Notes under the pieces: generated by a model
What the model was told of the DNA's origin: nothing
The model's database searches: none
Seen by the model: the letters and a program-made list of their open reading frames with translations, nothing else
Part shown: positions 1 to 9,610 of the stretch, piece after piece
Layout: every line of letters starts with the position of its first letter
How positions within the stretch are numbered: position 1 is the first letter of the stretch
Program-made: the position numbers and the translations under genes
Origin: Caldilineaceae bacterium bin5
GTDB lineage: Bacteria > Chloroflexota > Anaerolineae > Caldilineales > Caldilineaceae
Assembly (NCBI GenBank): GCA_002238445.1
Contig: MPML01000019.1
Coordinates: forward strand, 1-64,000
Reading direction: 5' to 3'
DNA: 64,000 nucleotides

Positions 1-291
1 TGTGCACGCTTATACACAAAATTGACCGCACATACCCTCTGCATTTATATCAACCGCCTCTTGGGCGTACCTGACTATCTGCAAATCAAGCAATTGGCCT
101 TTCCCAACTAGCATAAGGCCCTACTAAAAACTGCAGTTCCGACCTTGTGTGCGCATTCCAGCAGTGCTGCCCCACCAACGCGGCTGCCGCCAATCGAATA
201 CGCAATCAGATAGCCTGAATGGTGGCAAGGATAGAGGGCTCGGCAAGACAGGCACTGTATCGGCATAGTAGTTACGCTCTCCCCGGGTCGA
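1..291. other. Gene-free left edge holding a repeat copy
   Basis: No convincing gene is seen in this stretch, which lies downstream of the alditol oxidase-like gene. Most of it (about 122-275) is a diverged copy of a module found again near 56.25 kb. Short open frames crossing it have no recognisable product. Confidence 0.6.
122..275 (+). repeat. Dispersed repeat module B, copy 1
   Basis: Aligned by eye with 56230-56385 in the same orientation. Shared blocks include TGTGTGCGC, TTCCAGCAG, CCACCAAC, GGCTGCC, CGCAATC and GATAGCCTGAATGG in the same order and spacing, with scattered substitutions and small gaps. I estimate three quarters or more identity. Here it sits without an intact GC-rich hairpin module in front, unlike the copy at 56.2 kb. 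Confidence 0.65.
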
Positions 292-1653
292 CTACCCAAG
301 AATGTAGCGGTCCAGGTACCCATTGCGAAACTTTCCATCGGGATCATACGATTGCAGCAGTTCCCTGAACGCTCCAATTTTCGGATAAGCCGCCTGCACC
401 TGCGCCGGCGGGATAGTGAACAGCTTTCCCCAGTGGGGACGGACTTCGTAGGGTGACAGAGCCTCTTCTACCACTGGCAATATCTCCTGCAAAACTGGCC
501 AGTTCTTCCTCCAGGAAAAGTGAATACCGATCGTAGGCGTGCCATAGCTCTGGCTCAGCCACAGCCTGTCGGCCGCCACAGAGCGTATTTCTGAGATCCA
601 AAGTCTCGATTTGAATAGATCTCGAAGGCCCTCCACCGCCTTCAACGCCGGAACTGCATGCGCGCGCGGCACGAAGTACTCGGTCTGCAACTCATCGCCG
701 CTGGCCGGCGTGCTGTCTATGCTGAAGTGAGGAAGCCTGTCGTGCCATGGACCGGGAACGCCCATCTGCGGTGTAAGTCCCTCAGGGGATAGATTGGTAA
801 CCGGATGCAACTCTGTTCGCGCTGCCTTCGCACCGTAGAATTCCTTTTGGCCCATCGCGGTGTCTTTGGCAGGTGTTGTCTCAGGCGAAGGTGTCTCTGA
901 AGTCGCCGTCTCTCCCCACAGGCCGGTTCGATGCTTGAGCCATACCTGATTGCAAGTACCATCCTGCCAGTCGGGAAACAGACTGACACTGTACGCGCTG
1001 GACATAACCCCGTCGAAATGTTCATGGAGAACAGACGATGCCATATCTTCGTAGACATACTGCTGCATCGCGAAAGCCGGTTCCGTCGCCAAGGTGACCC
1101 TTGTCACCACCCCCAGCCCGCCTAGCGCCACGACCGCGCCCTCAAACGTCTCGCGATTCTCTTCAAGCGTGATCGAACGCAATTCGCCATCTGCCGTCAC
1201 CAGCTCCAACCCGACTACCGCTGTCGAAAGGTTGCCGTTGCCGTCGCCAGAACCGTGCGTTCCGGTCGCGCATGCGCCTGCCACCGTAATGTGCGGAAGC
1301 GAGGCGGTATTATGTAGGGCAACCCCATGACGATGCATACGCTCGCACAACTCACCGTATGTAATTCCCCCGCTGCAGGTCACGGTCCCCCGCTCGGAAC
1401 TGAATTCCACCGGCGCGTTCAACTGCTCCAATGAAATGTATGCCCACGAAGAATCCTCCGCCAGACCCTTTGCTTCAGAAGCGTCATCGACCTGCTCATC
1501 AATCGCGGCTACGTCGTTGAATGAGTGGCGTGCGCCCAGAACTCTAACCTTGCGGCTGGCGCCGACAATCTCCTGAAGTTCCTCGATGGTCTCTGGCGCG
1601 TGAACCGGGGCAGACGAGAATTGCACGTTTTCCGACCAGTTACGTAGCGGCAT
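292..1653 (-). CDS. aldO: Alditol oxidase-like FAD-linked oxidase
   Basis: Predicted flavoprotein of about 453 residues that oxidises sugar alcohols (xylitol or sorbitol type) or related lactones with oxygen, giving H2O2. An N-terminal FAD-binding region holds RHSFND near residues 42-47, where family members attach FAD covalently to the histidine, and VAGACATGTHGSG at 124-136. The C-terminal half carries family blocks such as SAYSVSLFPDW, GVPGPWHDRLPHF and RPHWGKLF, and ends near YDPDGKFRNGYLDR. An insert of about 30 residues rich in Thr, Pro and Glu lies mid-protein. I chose the ATG at 1653 because GGGAGGG lies just upstream and the FAD domain starts there; a longer frame would run into the upstream gene. 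The nucleotidyltransferase gene ends 58 bases upstream on the same strand. The substrate is not proven. Confidence 0.85.
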   Translation of the reverse strand: MPLRNWSENVQFSSAPVHAPETIEELQEIVGASRKVRVLGARHSFNDVAAIDEQVDDASEAKGLAEDSSWAYISLEQLNAPVEFSSERGTVTCSGGITYGELCERMHRHGVALHNTASLPHITVAGACATGTHGSGDGNGNLSTAVVGLELVTADGELRSITLEENRETFEGAVVALGGLGVVTRVTLATEPAFAMQQYVYEDMASSVLHEHFDGVMSSAYSVSLFPDWQDGTCNQVWLKHRTGLWGETATSETPSPETTPAKDTAMGQKEFYGAKAARTELHPVTNLSPEGLTPQMGVPGPWHDRLPHFSIDSTPASGDELQTEYFVPRAHAVPALKAVEGLRDLFKSRLWISEIRSVAADRLWLSQSYGTPTIGIHFSWRKNWPVLQEILPVVEEALSPYEVRPHWGKLFTIPPAQVQAAYPKIGAFRELLQSYDPDGKFRNGYLDRYILG

Positions 1654-1711
1654 CAGCAGTTGCCCTCCCTTGCTTTGTAATCTGAAATTGTTTGCTTCCC
1701 ACTTGTGTCCG

Positions 1712-2746
1712 TTACTCTTTCGCAGGAGTCCCGGTTGCAATGGCCTCCGCCACTTCAGTGACTCGCGGCAGAAATGCTAACACATCCCGGCTGCGAGCCC
1801 TGAGATCGGCGACCGAACCGATTCCAAGATCGCCCAGCATCGACCGGTAGCCTTGATGGTACCGATCTCCTGGGTCATTGAATCCGTTGAAATGGAAAAT
1901 CCAACAGCAGCGGCAATAAGTGGCAACCATCCAGTAGACGGCCTCCCTGTGGCGCCCCTGCTCAATCAGGGCTCGGCTACCTTCAACTGCGACTGGCCGC
2001 GCGGCGTCGCTGATATCTGCCGCATAAGGGAACTCGCCCTTGGGCATGCATTTTGCCCGGTCAAACGCGGCCGCGACCGCATCCAAATGCTCCTCCGTCT
2101 GGCGCCGGGTCCAGTTGCAGCAGCCAAGTAGCGTCAGCAACGCTTCGTAAAATTCCGGCCTTCCCTGTTCAGCCAGTAGTTCCCGAACCTCGACATATCT
2201 CCGTCTGACCGTCGGCGCTCGAAGTCCTGCCAACAGGAGAATGAGCGTAGTCAGGCTTGTTCCAAACAACCACGCGGTAGCCAGGTCGTGCAGCAGCGCC
2301 TGCCTTTCCACCGACTTTAGCATCCCCGCCGCCTTGCTGGTCGCCTCCCGGCACCGCTCTCGCACCCACCTCCGGCAAGCGTACCTGCTTGCTACTTCCT
2401 CCTGCAGCCGGCTGAGATGACCGGTGGGATCGGCAACAACGTGCATTGATCGTATCCCGCCGGCCAGATGGGGATGGCCCAGGACTGCTTCTGGCGACTG
2501 TATCGTCTCCCACTCTTCAAATGACACCTCGAGCAGGACGCCCTGGTACCTGAACTTGCCAAGTTTCCGTTCAGGGCGACCTTTCATCACGACAGTGACA
2601 TCCACGTCCGAATACTCAGACATGTGGGCATCGTCCGCCAAGGCGGTCACCGAACCCACCAGGTAAACACCCTGCAAGTCGGGCAACTTGCTTCCTTCTT
2701 GATACACCCACGCTTCTGCCACATTCTTGGCCTGCTTCACCAACAT
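1712..2746 (-). CDS. Nucleotidyltransferase-domain protein
   Basis: Protein of 344 residues with a Pol-beta-type nucleotidyltransferase signature at its N terminus: GS at residues 31-32 followed by SDVDV at 46-50, matching the hG[GS]...DxD pattern whose acidic residues bind metal. The rest looks helical, with Arg- and Leu-rich stretches, and has no motif I recognise. Family members transfer nucleotidyl groups to small molecules, including antibiotics, or to proteins, so the substrate cannot be read from sequence. It lies just upstream of the alditol oxidase-like gene on the same strand and may be co-transcribed with it. The ribosome binding site is weak. Confidence 0.65.
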   Translation of the reverse strand: MLVKQAKNVAEAWVYQEGSKLPDLQGVYLVGSVTALADDAHMSEYSDVDVTVVMKGRPERKLGKFRYQGVLLEVSFEEWETIQSPEAVLGHPHLAGGIRSMHVVADPTGHLSRLQEEVASRYACRRWVRERCREATSKAAGMLKSVERQALLHDLATAWLFGTSLTTLILLLAGLRAPTVRRRYVEVRELLAEQGRPEFYEALLTLLGCCNWTRRQTEEHLDAVAAAFDRAKCMPKGEFPYAADISDAARPVAVEGSRALIEQGRHREAVYWMVATYCRCCWIFHFNGFNDPGDRYHQGYRSMLGDLGIGSVADLRARSRDVLAFLPRVTEVAEAIATGTPAKE

Positions 2747-3134
2747 AGGTAACGTCTTTCAATGGCATTCCAGTGCCCCGTCGGCAATGGCAAGGTTTAT
2801 GAACTCCCCTCTTTATCCTTCCAAATTCAAGGCACGCAGGGAGTAATTTGTGCAGACAAATGGTTAATTTCTGGCCCGCCGGAGATGTCAATTCAGCAGG
2901 TTCAATTTACCACAGCTAACCGATTCAAAAAAGCCTCTCCAGTTTCCTGAAGGATGTGAAGGGCGCGAAACTTGCCTTGCAAATTGGCCATTGAAGGAAC
3001 GGCGGTTAAGATGAAATTGCTTCACAGAGATCCGCCGCCAATGGGAGCCATCGCCCTACCTGAATCGGGACAATGCTTTCTGCCCAGACGTTGCTGGCTT
3101 TCCTGAACTTCGAGTTGAGTTTTCGAGACGACAC
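2747..3134. other. Divergent intergenic region
   Basis: About 390 bases between the nucleotidyltransferase gene (leftward) and the SDR gene (rightward). Apart from one possible rightward promoter at 2984-3012 I see no gene, repeat or structured RNA. Confidence 0.5.
2984..3012 (+). promoter_or_regulatory. Possible sigma-70 promoter for the SDR gene
   Basis: TTGGCC at 2984-2989, a 17-base spacer and TAAGAT at 3007-3012. Each box departs from consensus by one or two bases. It would give a leader of roughly 115 bases. Confidence 0.35.
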
Positions 3135-4067
3135 ATGAAAGCAAAATGGAGCGCCGCCGACATCCCCGACCAGTCCGGCCGCGTCGTGATTGTTACCGGG
3201 GCCAACAGCGGCTTAGGATACCAAACGACCCTGATGTTGGCCGCAAAAGGTGCACGCGTACTAATGGCCTGCCGCTCACTGCAACGGGGCAACCAGGCCA
3301 AAGAAGACATCGTCAAGGCCCTGCCGCACGCGCAGTTGGAAGTCATCGATCTCGACCTGGCCGACCTGGAATCTCTCCGCCCCGCCGCAGAAATGCTCCG
3401 TGGCAGCTTGGATCGGCTGGACCTGCTGATCAATAACGCCGGCGTCATGGCAATCCCGCGTCAGGTAACGGCCCAGAACTTTGAGCGCCAGTTCGGTGTC
3501 AATCACCTGGGCCACTTTGCCTTGACAGGCGCACTGCTTCCCCTCCTTCTAAGTACGGCCGGCAGCCGGATTGTCAATGTCAGCAGCCTGGCCCATCGCA
3601 ACGGCCGCATCGATTTCAGTGACCTGCACGGCACACGCAAGTACAGCCGGTTCGGCGCCTATTCTCAGAGCAAACTCGCCAATCTGCTCTTCACGATTGA
3701 GCTGCATCGCCGTCTGCAGCGCATTGGGGCCGGCACCATCAGTGTCGCTGCCCACCCTGGCTGGGCTGCAACACGTCTGCAGTACGCGGCGCCGAGCGAA
3801 ACAGGATCAACCATTGAGTTGTATGTAATGCGGACCTTGAACAGCCTTCTGGCCCAGAGCGCAGCGCAGGGCGCCTTGCCGCAACTCTACGCCGCCACCG
3901 CGCCGGGCGTCAGCGGAGCCGACTATATCGGCCCCGATGGCTGGATGGAAATGCGCGGGCATCCCCGCAAAGTGACGGCTAAAGCGACGGCTCTTGACGA
4001 AAACACCGCCCGCGACCTCTGGCAAGTATCGGTCGCCCATACGGGCCAAATGTATACTGATTTGTAA
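3135..4067 (+). CDS. Short-chain dehydrogenase/reductase (retinol dehydrogenase-like)
   Basis: NAD(P)-dependent oxidoreductase of 310 residues with a complete classical SDR set: cofactor loop TGANSGLG at 21-28, NNAG at 100-103, a catalytic serine in NVSSLAH near 150, and the YSQSK pair (Tyr176, Lys180). The AHPGWAATRL block after the active site and the overall length match the retinol dehydrogenase/WW-oxidoreductase-like branch common in environmental bacteria. The substrate is unknown. It is followed closely by an unknown gene and a HIT gene in the same direction. Confidence 0.85.
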   Translation: MKAKWSAADIPDQSGRVVIVTGANSGLGYQTTLMLAAKGARVLMACRSLQRGNQAKEDIVKALPHAQLEVIDLDLADLESLRPAAEMLRGSLDRLDLLINNAGVMAIPRQVTAQNFERQFGVNHLGHFALTGALLPLLLSTAGSRIVNVSSLAHRNGRIDFSDLHGTRKYSRFGAYSQSKLANLLFTIELHRRLQRIGAGTISVAAHPGWAATRLQYAAPSETGSTIELYVMRTLNSLLAQSAAQGALPQLYAATAPGVSGADYIGPDGWMEMRGHPRKVTAKATALDENTARDLWQVSVAHTGQMYTDL

Positions 4068-4154
4068 ACCGGAATCCACGCCCCGAGTCTATTGACACTT
4101 CCAGAGCAATCGACCACTCTCTCCAAATCATCTTTTACCTGCGAGGACACGGAC

Positions 4155-4652
4155 ATGACGACAACGGTTTCGCCAAGCATGCAGCTGTTCGTCGAACAGC
4201 ATCCCCAGTGCATGAAGGTATTGCGTCAGCTAAGCAACATGGACTGGTACGCCGCTGGTGGCTGGTCATCCTTTATTGGCCCCTACCATGCCGGAATCTA
4301 CATGCAAATCGCCAAGGGGAACTGGTTCAACCACGGGCTGGACGGCATTCACTTCGAGTTTGGGCTCACTCAGGAATCCCTTGACACCAGGACATTAGCG
4401 ATCGATCTGCACGTCGGACATAAGAATCTGTTTGACCGCGAACAGTTCAACGCCATCACCGTTGAACGCATGGAGGAGGTCGTAAATGGATGGGGCACGG
4501 AGGATGTTCGCTTCTCTCGTACGAACCTGTCAGAGCGGCTGAGTCTTCCGGTTCGCTTTACCAAGTCGGGCTTCGGCAAGCAAGTGGCCGCCGCCCTGAC
4601 GCAAATGAGCGACCTCGCTCCCATCATTGACGACGGTCTTTCCCGGATCTAG
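4155..4652 (+). CDS. Hypothetical protein (165 aa)
   Basis: I do not recognise this protein. It is soluble, with aromatic-rich N-terminal segments (residues about 27-60 contain several Trp, Tyr, Phe and Gly) and no signal peptide or membrane segment. The ATG at 4155 is preceded by GAGGA at a suitable distance; an upstream in-frame start at 4092 has no such site. It lies between the SDR and HIT genes and could share their transcript. Confidence 0.6.
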   Translation: MTTTVSPSMQLFVEQHPQCMKVLRQLSNMDWYAAGGWSSFIGPYHAGIYMQIAKGNWFNHGLDGIHFEFGLTQESLDTRTLAIDLHVGHKNLFDREQFNAITVERMEEVVNGWGTEDVRFSRTNLSERLSLPVRFTKSGFGKQVAAALTQMSDLAPIIDDGLSRI

Positions 4653-4662
4653 ACTTCCTGAC

Positions 4663-5139
4663 ATGTACAACCATGCCCCCAGTGACTATCGCTGCCCATT
4701 CTGCTCAGTAGCCGCCGGTCAGGAAAACAAATTCACTTACACCGTCGCCAGCGACATTGTGCTGCGTACCAGTGACCTTGTGGGCTTCATTTCTTCGCAC
4801 TGGTGGCCTCGCAATCCCGGGCATGTCATCCTGATTCCCAGGGACCACTACGAAAACATTTACGATCTGCCCGAGAAATATGGAGCTGAACTCCTGAGCG
4901 CCAGTCGCCGCATCGCACTCGCGATGAAGGCAGCCTACAGCTGCGACGGCATCTCAACCCGCCAGCACAACGAGCCTGCAGGCATGCAGGACGTGTGGCA
5001 CTTTCACCAGCACGTTTTCCCCCGTTACTCTGGCGACGAACTGTACGCCCGCACAGCCGAGCGATTCCGTACAACACCATCTCAACGCTTGCCCTACGCC
5101 CAAAAGCTGCGTGCGGCAGTGGCAGAATTGAGGCAATAG
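4663..5139 (+). CDS. HIT-family hydrolase
   Basis: Histidine-triad protein of 158 residues. The active-site motif HFHQHV at residues 113-118 is intact; in the family the central histidine attacks the phosphate of nucleotide conjugates (AMP-lysine, ApnA and similar). CPFC at 11-14 is the usual N-terminal cysteine pair, which may bind zinc. The ATG at 4663 places CPFC where the family has it. The gene follows the unknown gene by about 10 bases and precedes the PLP enzyme by about 12, so the three probably form one transcript. The exact substrate is unknown. Confidence 0.88.
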   Translation: MYNHAPSDYRCPFCSVAAGQENKFTYTVASDIVLRTSDLVGFISSHWWPRNPGHVILIPRDHYENIYDLPEKYGAELLSASRRIALAMKAAYSCDGISTRQHNEPAGMQDVWHFHQHVFPRYSGDELYARTAERFRTTPSQRLPYAQKLRAAVAELRQ

Positions 5140-5151
5140 AAAGGCTTGCGA

Positions 5152-6309
5152 ATGTCGCTCTCCTTACCACTTCCACATCTCGCCGAACAGTACCTGCTCG
5201 ACCCGGATGTCGTCTACCTCAATCACGGCAGCTTTGGCGCCGTGCCGCGCCCTGTCTTCGAAAGTTATCAGCACTGGCAGAGAGAATTGGATGCCAATCC
5301 CAGCCACTTTGTGGGAAGAAGGGCCCCCGAACTGCTGGCCGCGGCCAGAGAAAAACTCGGCGGCTTCATCAACGCTTCGGCAAATGATCTGACATTCGTT
5401 CCCAATGTTACCTATGGGCTGAACATCGTTGCCCGCTCTCTCGATCTGAAGGAAGGCGACGTAGTTCTCACGACCGATCATGAATACGGCGCAATCGATC
5501 GCACCTGGCGTTTCAACTGTGAAAAGAGCGGAGCCCGGCTCGTGAATCAGCCGATCTCAGTGCCGGTCGCAGACCCCGCCAAGGTAGTCGAGCAGATTTG
5601 GGCAGGCGTGAACGAGAACACAAGAGTGCTCTCGCTGAGTCACATAACGTCGCCAAGCGCTTTGATATTGCCAGTGGAAGAGATCTGCCGGCGTGCCAGG
5701 GAGGCAGGGATCATTACCGTCGTCGACGGTGCCCATGCACCCGGTCAGTTGGACGTGGACATGGAGGAAATCGGCGCCGACTTCTACTGCGGCAACTGTC
5801 ACAAATGGCTGAGCAGCGCTCGCGGCGCAGGTTTCCTCCACGCGCGGCCGGAGCGGCAATCGCTGTTGGAACCCCTGGTCGTCAGCCACGGCTGGGATCG
5901 TGAAGAACCCGGCCCATCACAGTTTCAGGACTACTTCACATGGGTGGGAACGATCGACCCTGCCGCCTACTTGAGCGTTCCCGCAGCCATCGACTTTCAC
6001 CAGCAGAACGACTGGGGCAGCGTACGTCTTGCCTGCAAGGAGCTTCTTAAGGAGACCGAAGAGCGCATTCTGGCAATGTCCGGACTGCCGCCCATCAGCC
6101 CTTCGTCAATGTGGTCCCAGATGCGTCTCGTGCTTCTTCCCGGCAAAGTCGAATCCTATCAGCGGCTTTGGGAGGAAGATCGCATCGTTGTACCGGTAGG
6201 CCAACATCGCGGCCAGCCCGGTGTTCGCATTTCCGTCCAGGCATACAATAGCCCCGCTGATCTCGAAAAGCTGATCCTTGCCTTGCAGAAGGCGGCGTCG
6301 GCAAGCTGA
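5152..6309 (+). CDS. Class V aminotransferase-fold PLP enzyme (isopenicillin N epimerase-like)
   Basis: Fold-type I PLP enzyme of 385 residues. DGAHAPG at 192-198 carries the aspartate that contacts the pyridine nitrogen, and NCHKW at 215-219 supplies Lys218, the expected Schiff-base lysine. The N-terminal YLNHGSFGAVP block is typical of the isopenicillin N epimerase/cysteine desulfurase-like branch. Such proteins are often named epimerases but many have other, unknown amino-acid substrates, and nothing nearby suggests beta-lactam synthesis. The ATG at 5152 has AAAGG upstream; a TTG two codons earlier is less likely. Confidence 0.82.
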   Translation: MSLSLPLPHLAEQYLLDPDVVYLNHGSFGAVPRPVFESYQHWQRELDANPSHFVGRRAPELLAAAREKLGGFINASANDLTFVPNVTYGLNIVARSLDLKEGDVVLTTDHEYGAIDRTWRFNCEKSGARLVNQPISVPVADPAKVVEQIWAGVNENTRVLSLSHITSPSALILPVEEICRRAREAGIITVVDGAHAPGQLDVDMEEIGADFYCGNCHKWLSSARGAGFLHARPERQSLLEPLVVSHGWDREEPGPSQFQDYFTWVGTIDPAAYLSVPAAIDFHQQNDWGSVRLACKELLKETEERILAMSGLPPISPSSMWSQMRLVLLPGKVESYQRLWEEDRIVVPVGQHRGQPGVRISVQAYNSPADLEKLILALQKAASAS

Positions 6310-6378
6310 AATTCTAGCCTGTCAACTCCCTGCCCGTCCCGGCACTTCCCGTGCTGGCGGTTGCCCTGTTCCTTCGCT

Positions 6379-7605
6379 CTATGCGTGCCGCAGCAGGCGC
6401 ACAATCTCGACGATTCCAGGCCTCTTGCCGTACATCAACATCCCCAGCCGGAAAACCTTACCCCCCAGCCATAAAACGAGCGGAATCGTTGCCAACAGGA
6501 CTGCGATGCTGACTGCCACGTCGAACCAGGGCAGCTCAGCCAGAGGAAGGCGCATCATCATTGTCGTCGGCGCCGTCAGCGGGAACCACGAAAGCACACG
6601 TACAACCATCGCATCCGGATTCGTCATAATAACGCCAGCCAACATCATGGGAATCGCAGCCACAAAAATAACCATGCCGGTTATCTGCTGGCTCTCCTGG
6701 AAACTGGACCCCAACGTACCTATCGCTCCAATCAGCACCGCATACACTGTGAATCCCAGAATGTAGTAAACAAACGCCAGCCCAAATACCTCCACCCGCG
6801 TGAAAAACGGCAGGATAATCCCCGCCAGCAGAGCCAGCCCACCGCCAAGACCGGATGCCGACGCAATCCAAACAGCAATCTGCGTCAGCCCCAGTGCCCC
6901 AAGCCCAATTACCTTTCCTGCCAGCAGCTGTTGCGGTGTAACCGATGAAAGGACAATCTCAATTATCCGGCTCGACTTCTCCTCGGCAACGCTGCGAACG
7001 AGATAGCCGGCCGAGACGAAAATGGTGACTGCCAGCAGGATGCCGAACATGAAGGGAATGATTAAGCTCAGAACCTGGCCGGCAACTCCCCCTGAAGCCT
7101 GACCTTGTTCGCTGACATACTCGATCTGTGCATCGAAGGGATCGATCAGTCGCGCCCGCAGCGTGCCATCGTCAATTTCCTGAACCAAATGCGCCATGAA
7201 GAAAGCACGCAACCCGCTCGTCCCGGGTCCCGAAAACCTGCTCTCTGCAGTAACAACCTTCACATCCTCTTGCTGAGGATAACTTTCCGGCACTACAACC
7301 ACCCTTGTCACTACTTCATCTTCCAGGGCTGCGCGGGCATCTGCCTCATCACTATATTGAACATACTCTGGCCCGAACCTGGGCATGATAGGGGTGAACC
7401 TGCCGGAATGGTCGACGACCGCAGTGACGTCCGGGCCGTCGTCAAACATGCGAACCAACGCCCCTCCGGCTTGACGACCAAAGAAAACACTGACAAGAAG
7501 CGCGACGACACCCAGAAGCGGCACGAGTAATGTAAATATAATGAAGTCAGGACGCCGGACATTTACCTTGTATTCATGCCAGGCAATTGTAAGAATTCTG
7601 TTCAT
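6379..7605 (-). CDS. ABC-2 type exporter permease (NatB-like)
   Basis: Membrane subunit of 408 residues. One N-terminal transmembrane helix (about residues 20-45) is followed by an extracytoplasmic domain of about 130 residues, then five or so hydrophobic helices in the C-terminal half, the ABC-2/NatB topology. The segment RSVAEEKSSRIIEIVLSS just after the second helix is a family hallmark. The partner ATPase is the next gene upstream on the same strand (7993-8895), but an unusually long gap of 387 bases with repeats separates them. The exported substrate is unknown; Na+ or drugs are the family precedents. Confidence 0.85.
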   Translation of the reverse strand: MNRILTIAWHEYKVNVRRPDFIIFTLLVPLLGVVALLVSVFFGRQAGGALVRMFDDGPDVTAVVDHSGRFTPIMPRFGPEYVQYSDEADARAALEDEVVTRVVVVPESYPQQEDVKVVTAESRFSGPGTSGLRAFFMAHLVQEIDDGTLRARLIDPFDAQIEYVSEQGQASGGVAGQVLSLIIPFMFGILLAVTIFVSAGYLVRSVAEEKSSRIIEIVLSSVTPQQLLAGKVIGLGALGLTQIAVWIASASGLGGGLALLAGIILPFFTRVEVFGLAFVYYILGFTVYAVLIGAIGTLGSSFQESQQITGMVIFVAAIPMMLAGVIMTNPDAMVVRVLSWFPLTAPTTMMMRLPLAELPWFDVAVSIAVLLATIPLVLWLGGKVFRLGMLMYGKRPGIVEIVRLLRHA

Positions 7606-7779
7606 TACGGCTCTTGAATGGATTGGTCAATGAGATGTCGATCCTGGCCCGACTCGCTAACGCGCCATTGTCCGTTAAACACATCGCGATACACGCATCG
7701 ACTGAAACTACGCATTCACAGCTAAATTGCGATCCTGAATGGGGAAAGCAATGGTGTTCTCTCAATTCTCTACTTTCTT

Positions 7780-7840
7780 ATGGGCGGTCGGGCCTTCGGC
7801 CCTCCCTTGTGCAGGGGCTGCGCCCCCGCAACGCCCCCCC
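7780..7840 (+). repeat. GC-rich two-hairpin repeat (module A), copy 1
   Basis: About 58 bases nearly identical to 41776-41835. Two short palindromes are visible: GGGCCTTCGGCCC and GGGGCTGCGCCCC. It is placed between genes, as are all copies in this window. Confidence 0.85.
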
Positions 7841-7929
7841 AGGCTAGCCACCTTGTTCACTCTTCCCCAGCAATGTGTCTAGCCAACAGTGTCTCCTCCC
7901 CCACCCGCTGTCTCGGCCCCTTAACCCCT

Positions 7930-7984
7930 GCAGTTCCCCCTGCAGTTCCCCCGCAGTTCCCCTCGCAGTTCCCCCGCAGTTCCC
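7930..7984 (+). repeat. Short tandem repeat, five GCAGTTCCC units
   Basis: The unit GCAGTTCCC recurs at 7930, 7942, 7953, 7965 and 7976, so the period alternates between 12 and 11 bases. It begins a few bases beyond the stop codon of the ABC ATPase gene, on its downstream side. Confidence 0.8.
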
Positions 7985-7992
7985 GGCCGCCC

Positions 7993-8895
<903 letters not shown>

Positions 8896-9322
8896 AGCAC
8901 GACCATATCAAATAGCATCGTAAATGCTGGCATTTCAATAGACAGTATCATTAGCGCAGCTTGAGGCTCGCAGCCATAGTGCCCTCTTTTGTGCCAGTGG
9001 TCACGGTTCCTGAATTGACTCTGCCAGGACGATGCGCCTGATTCTGGCTGCATCACTTGCGTAAGACCCACTGGCAATCATACCTGGATCCATCGTAATG
9101 CAGTACGCACTACCTCTTCGAAAGTTTCTGACAGCCTGTGCAGCCACACCATACCACCCGTGCCCTTCTAAAGGCCGGAAAACTTTACCACCCACCGTCG
9201 CCGCGCCTTCCATACCTGACTCTTTAGCCCCAATTATGGGATGCCCCCTTTCTTTCACACCTCTTGACATACCAGAGCCGCCTATGCTAACCTTTCCCCA
9301 TCGCACATTACCAACAGAAATC
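8896..9322. other. Region upstream of the SAM riboswitch
   Basis: About 430 bases between the leftward ABC ATPase gene and the rightward riboswitch. I see only a possible promoter near 9264-9293; no gene or repeat is supported. Confidence 0.5.
9264..9293 (+). promoter_or_regulatory. Possible promoter of the methionine-cycle cluster
   Basis: TTGACA at 9264-9269, an 18-base spacer and TAACCT at 9288-9293, with TGC directly before it (extended -10 style). Transcription would start about 20 bases before the riboswitch aptamer, as expected. Confidence 0.45.
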
Positions 9323-9544
9323 TCTTATCCAGAGTGGGGGGAGGGAACGGCCCTATGATCCCCCGGCAACCCGCCGGAGCCCCGGTTCTCGGTTGCTGAC
9401 TGTATGACGGTATGCCTGTCCGTCTGGCACGATGCGTAAATCGCGTCCATGTTCAGCGCCCGGCGTTGCCTATTCAGTCAGTCCCGTTAGCCTTGCTCAG
9501 CAGGTGCCAATTCCGACGAGTCCAACAAGGCTCGAAAGATGAGA
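9323..9544 (+). promoter_or_regulatory. SAM-I (S-box) riboswitch with an extended P3 arm
   Basis: The conserved S-box core is present in order: P1 5' strand TCTTATC (9323-9329), then CAGAG, GGGGGAGGGAACGGCCC, ATGA, GGCAACC (9365-9371), GGTGCCAATTCC (9503-9514), a P4 hairpin closing on CGAG/CTCG, and GAAAGATGAGA, whose GATGAGA (9538-9544) pairs with the P1 5' strand over 7 bp with one G-U. The 131 bases between GGCAACC and GGTGCCAATTCC form a P3 arm far longer than the usual 15-30. SAM binding to this class normally turns downstream genes off, which fits the mtnA/ahcY/metK cluster that follows. Confidence 0.92.
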
Positions 9545-9563
9545 TCATCCTGAACTTGAACAA

Positions 9564-9595
9564 CCCTCTGGATTCTCTCGGAGGGATTTCTTTTT
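9564..9595 (+). terminator. Riboswitch-controlled intrinsic terminator
   Basis: CCCTCT (9564-9569) pairs with GGAGGG (9580-9585), followed by a T-rich run ending TTTCTTTTT. It lies between the riboswitch aptamer and the mtnA ribosome binding site, the position of an S-box off-switch terminator. Confidence 0.7.
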
Positions 9596-9610
9596 GCAGA
9601 AGGGAGATCC

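Larger units (their letters stand above)
7606..7992. other. Intergenic stretch with two kinds of repeat
   Basis: Separates the ATPase and permease genes of one exporter. It contains the first copy of the GC-rich two-hairpin repeat (7780-7840) and a short tandem repeat (7930-7984) just after the ATPase stop codon. No gene is supported here. Confidence 0.7.
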
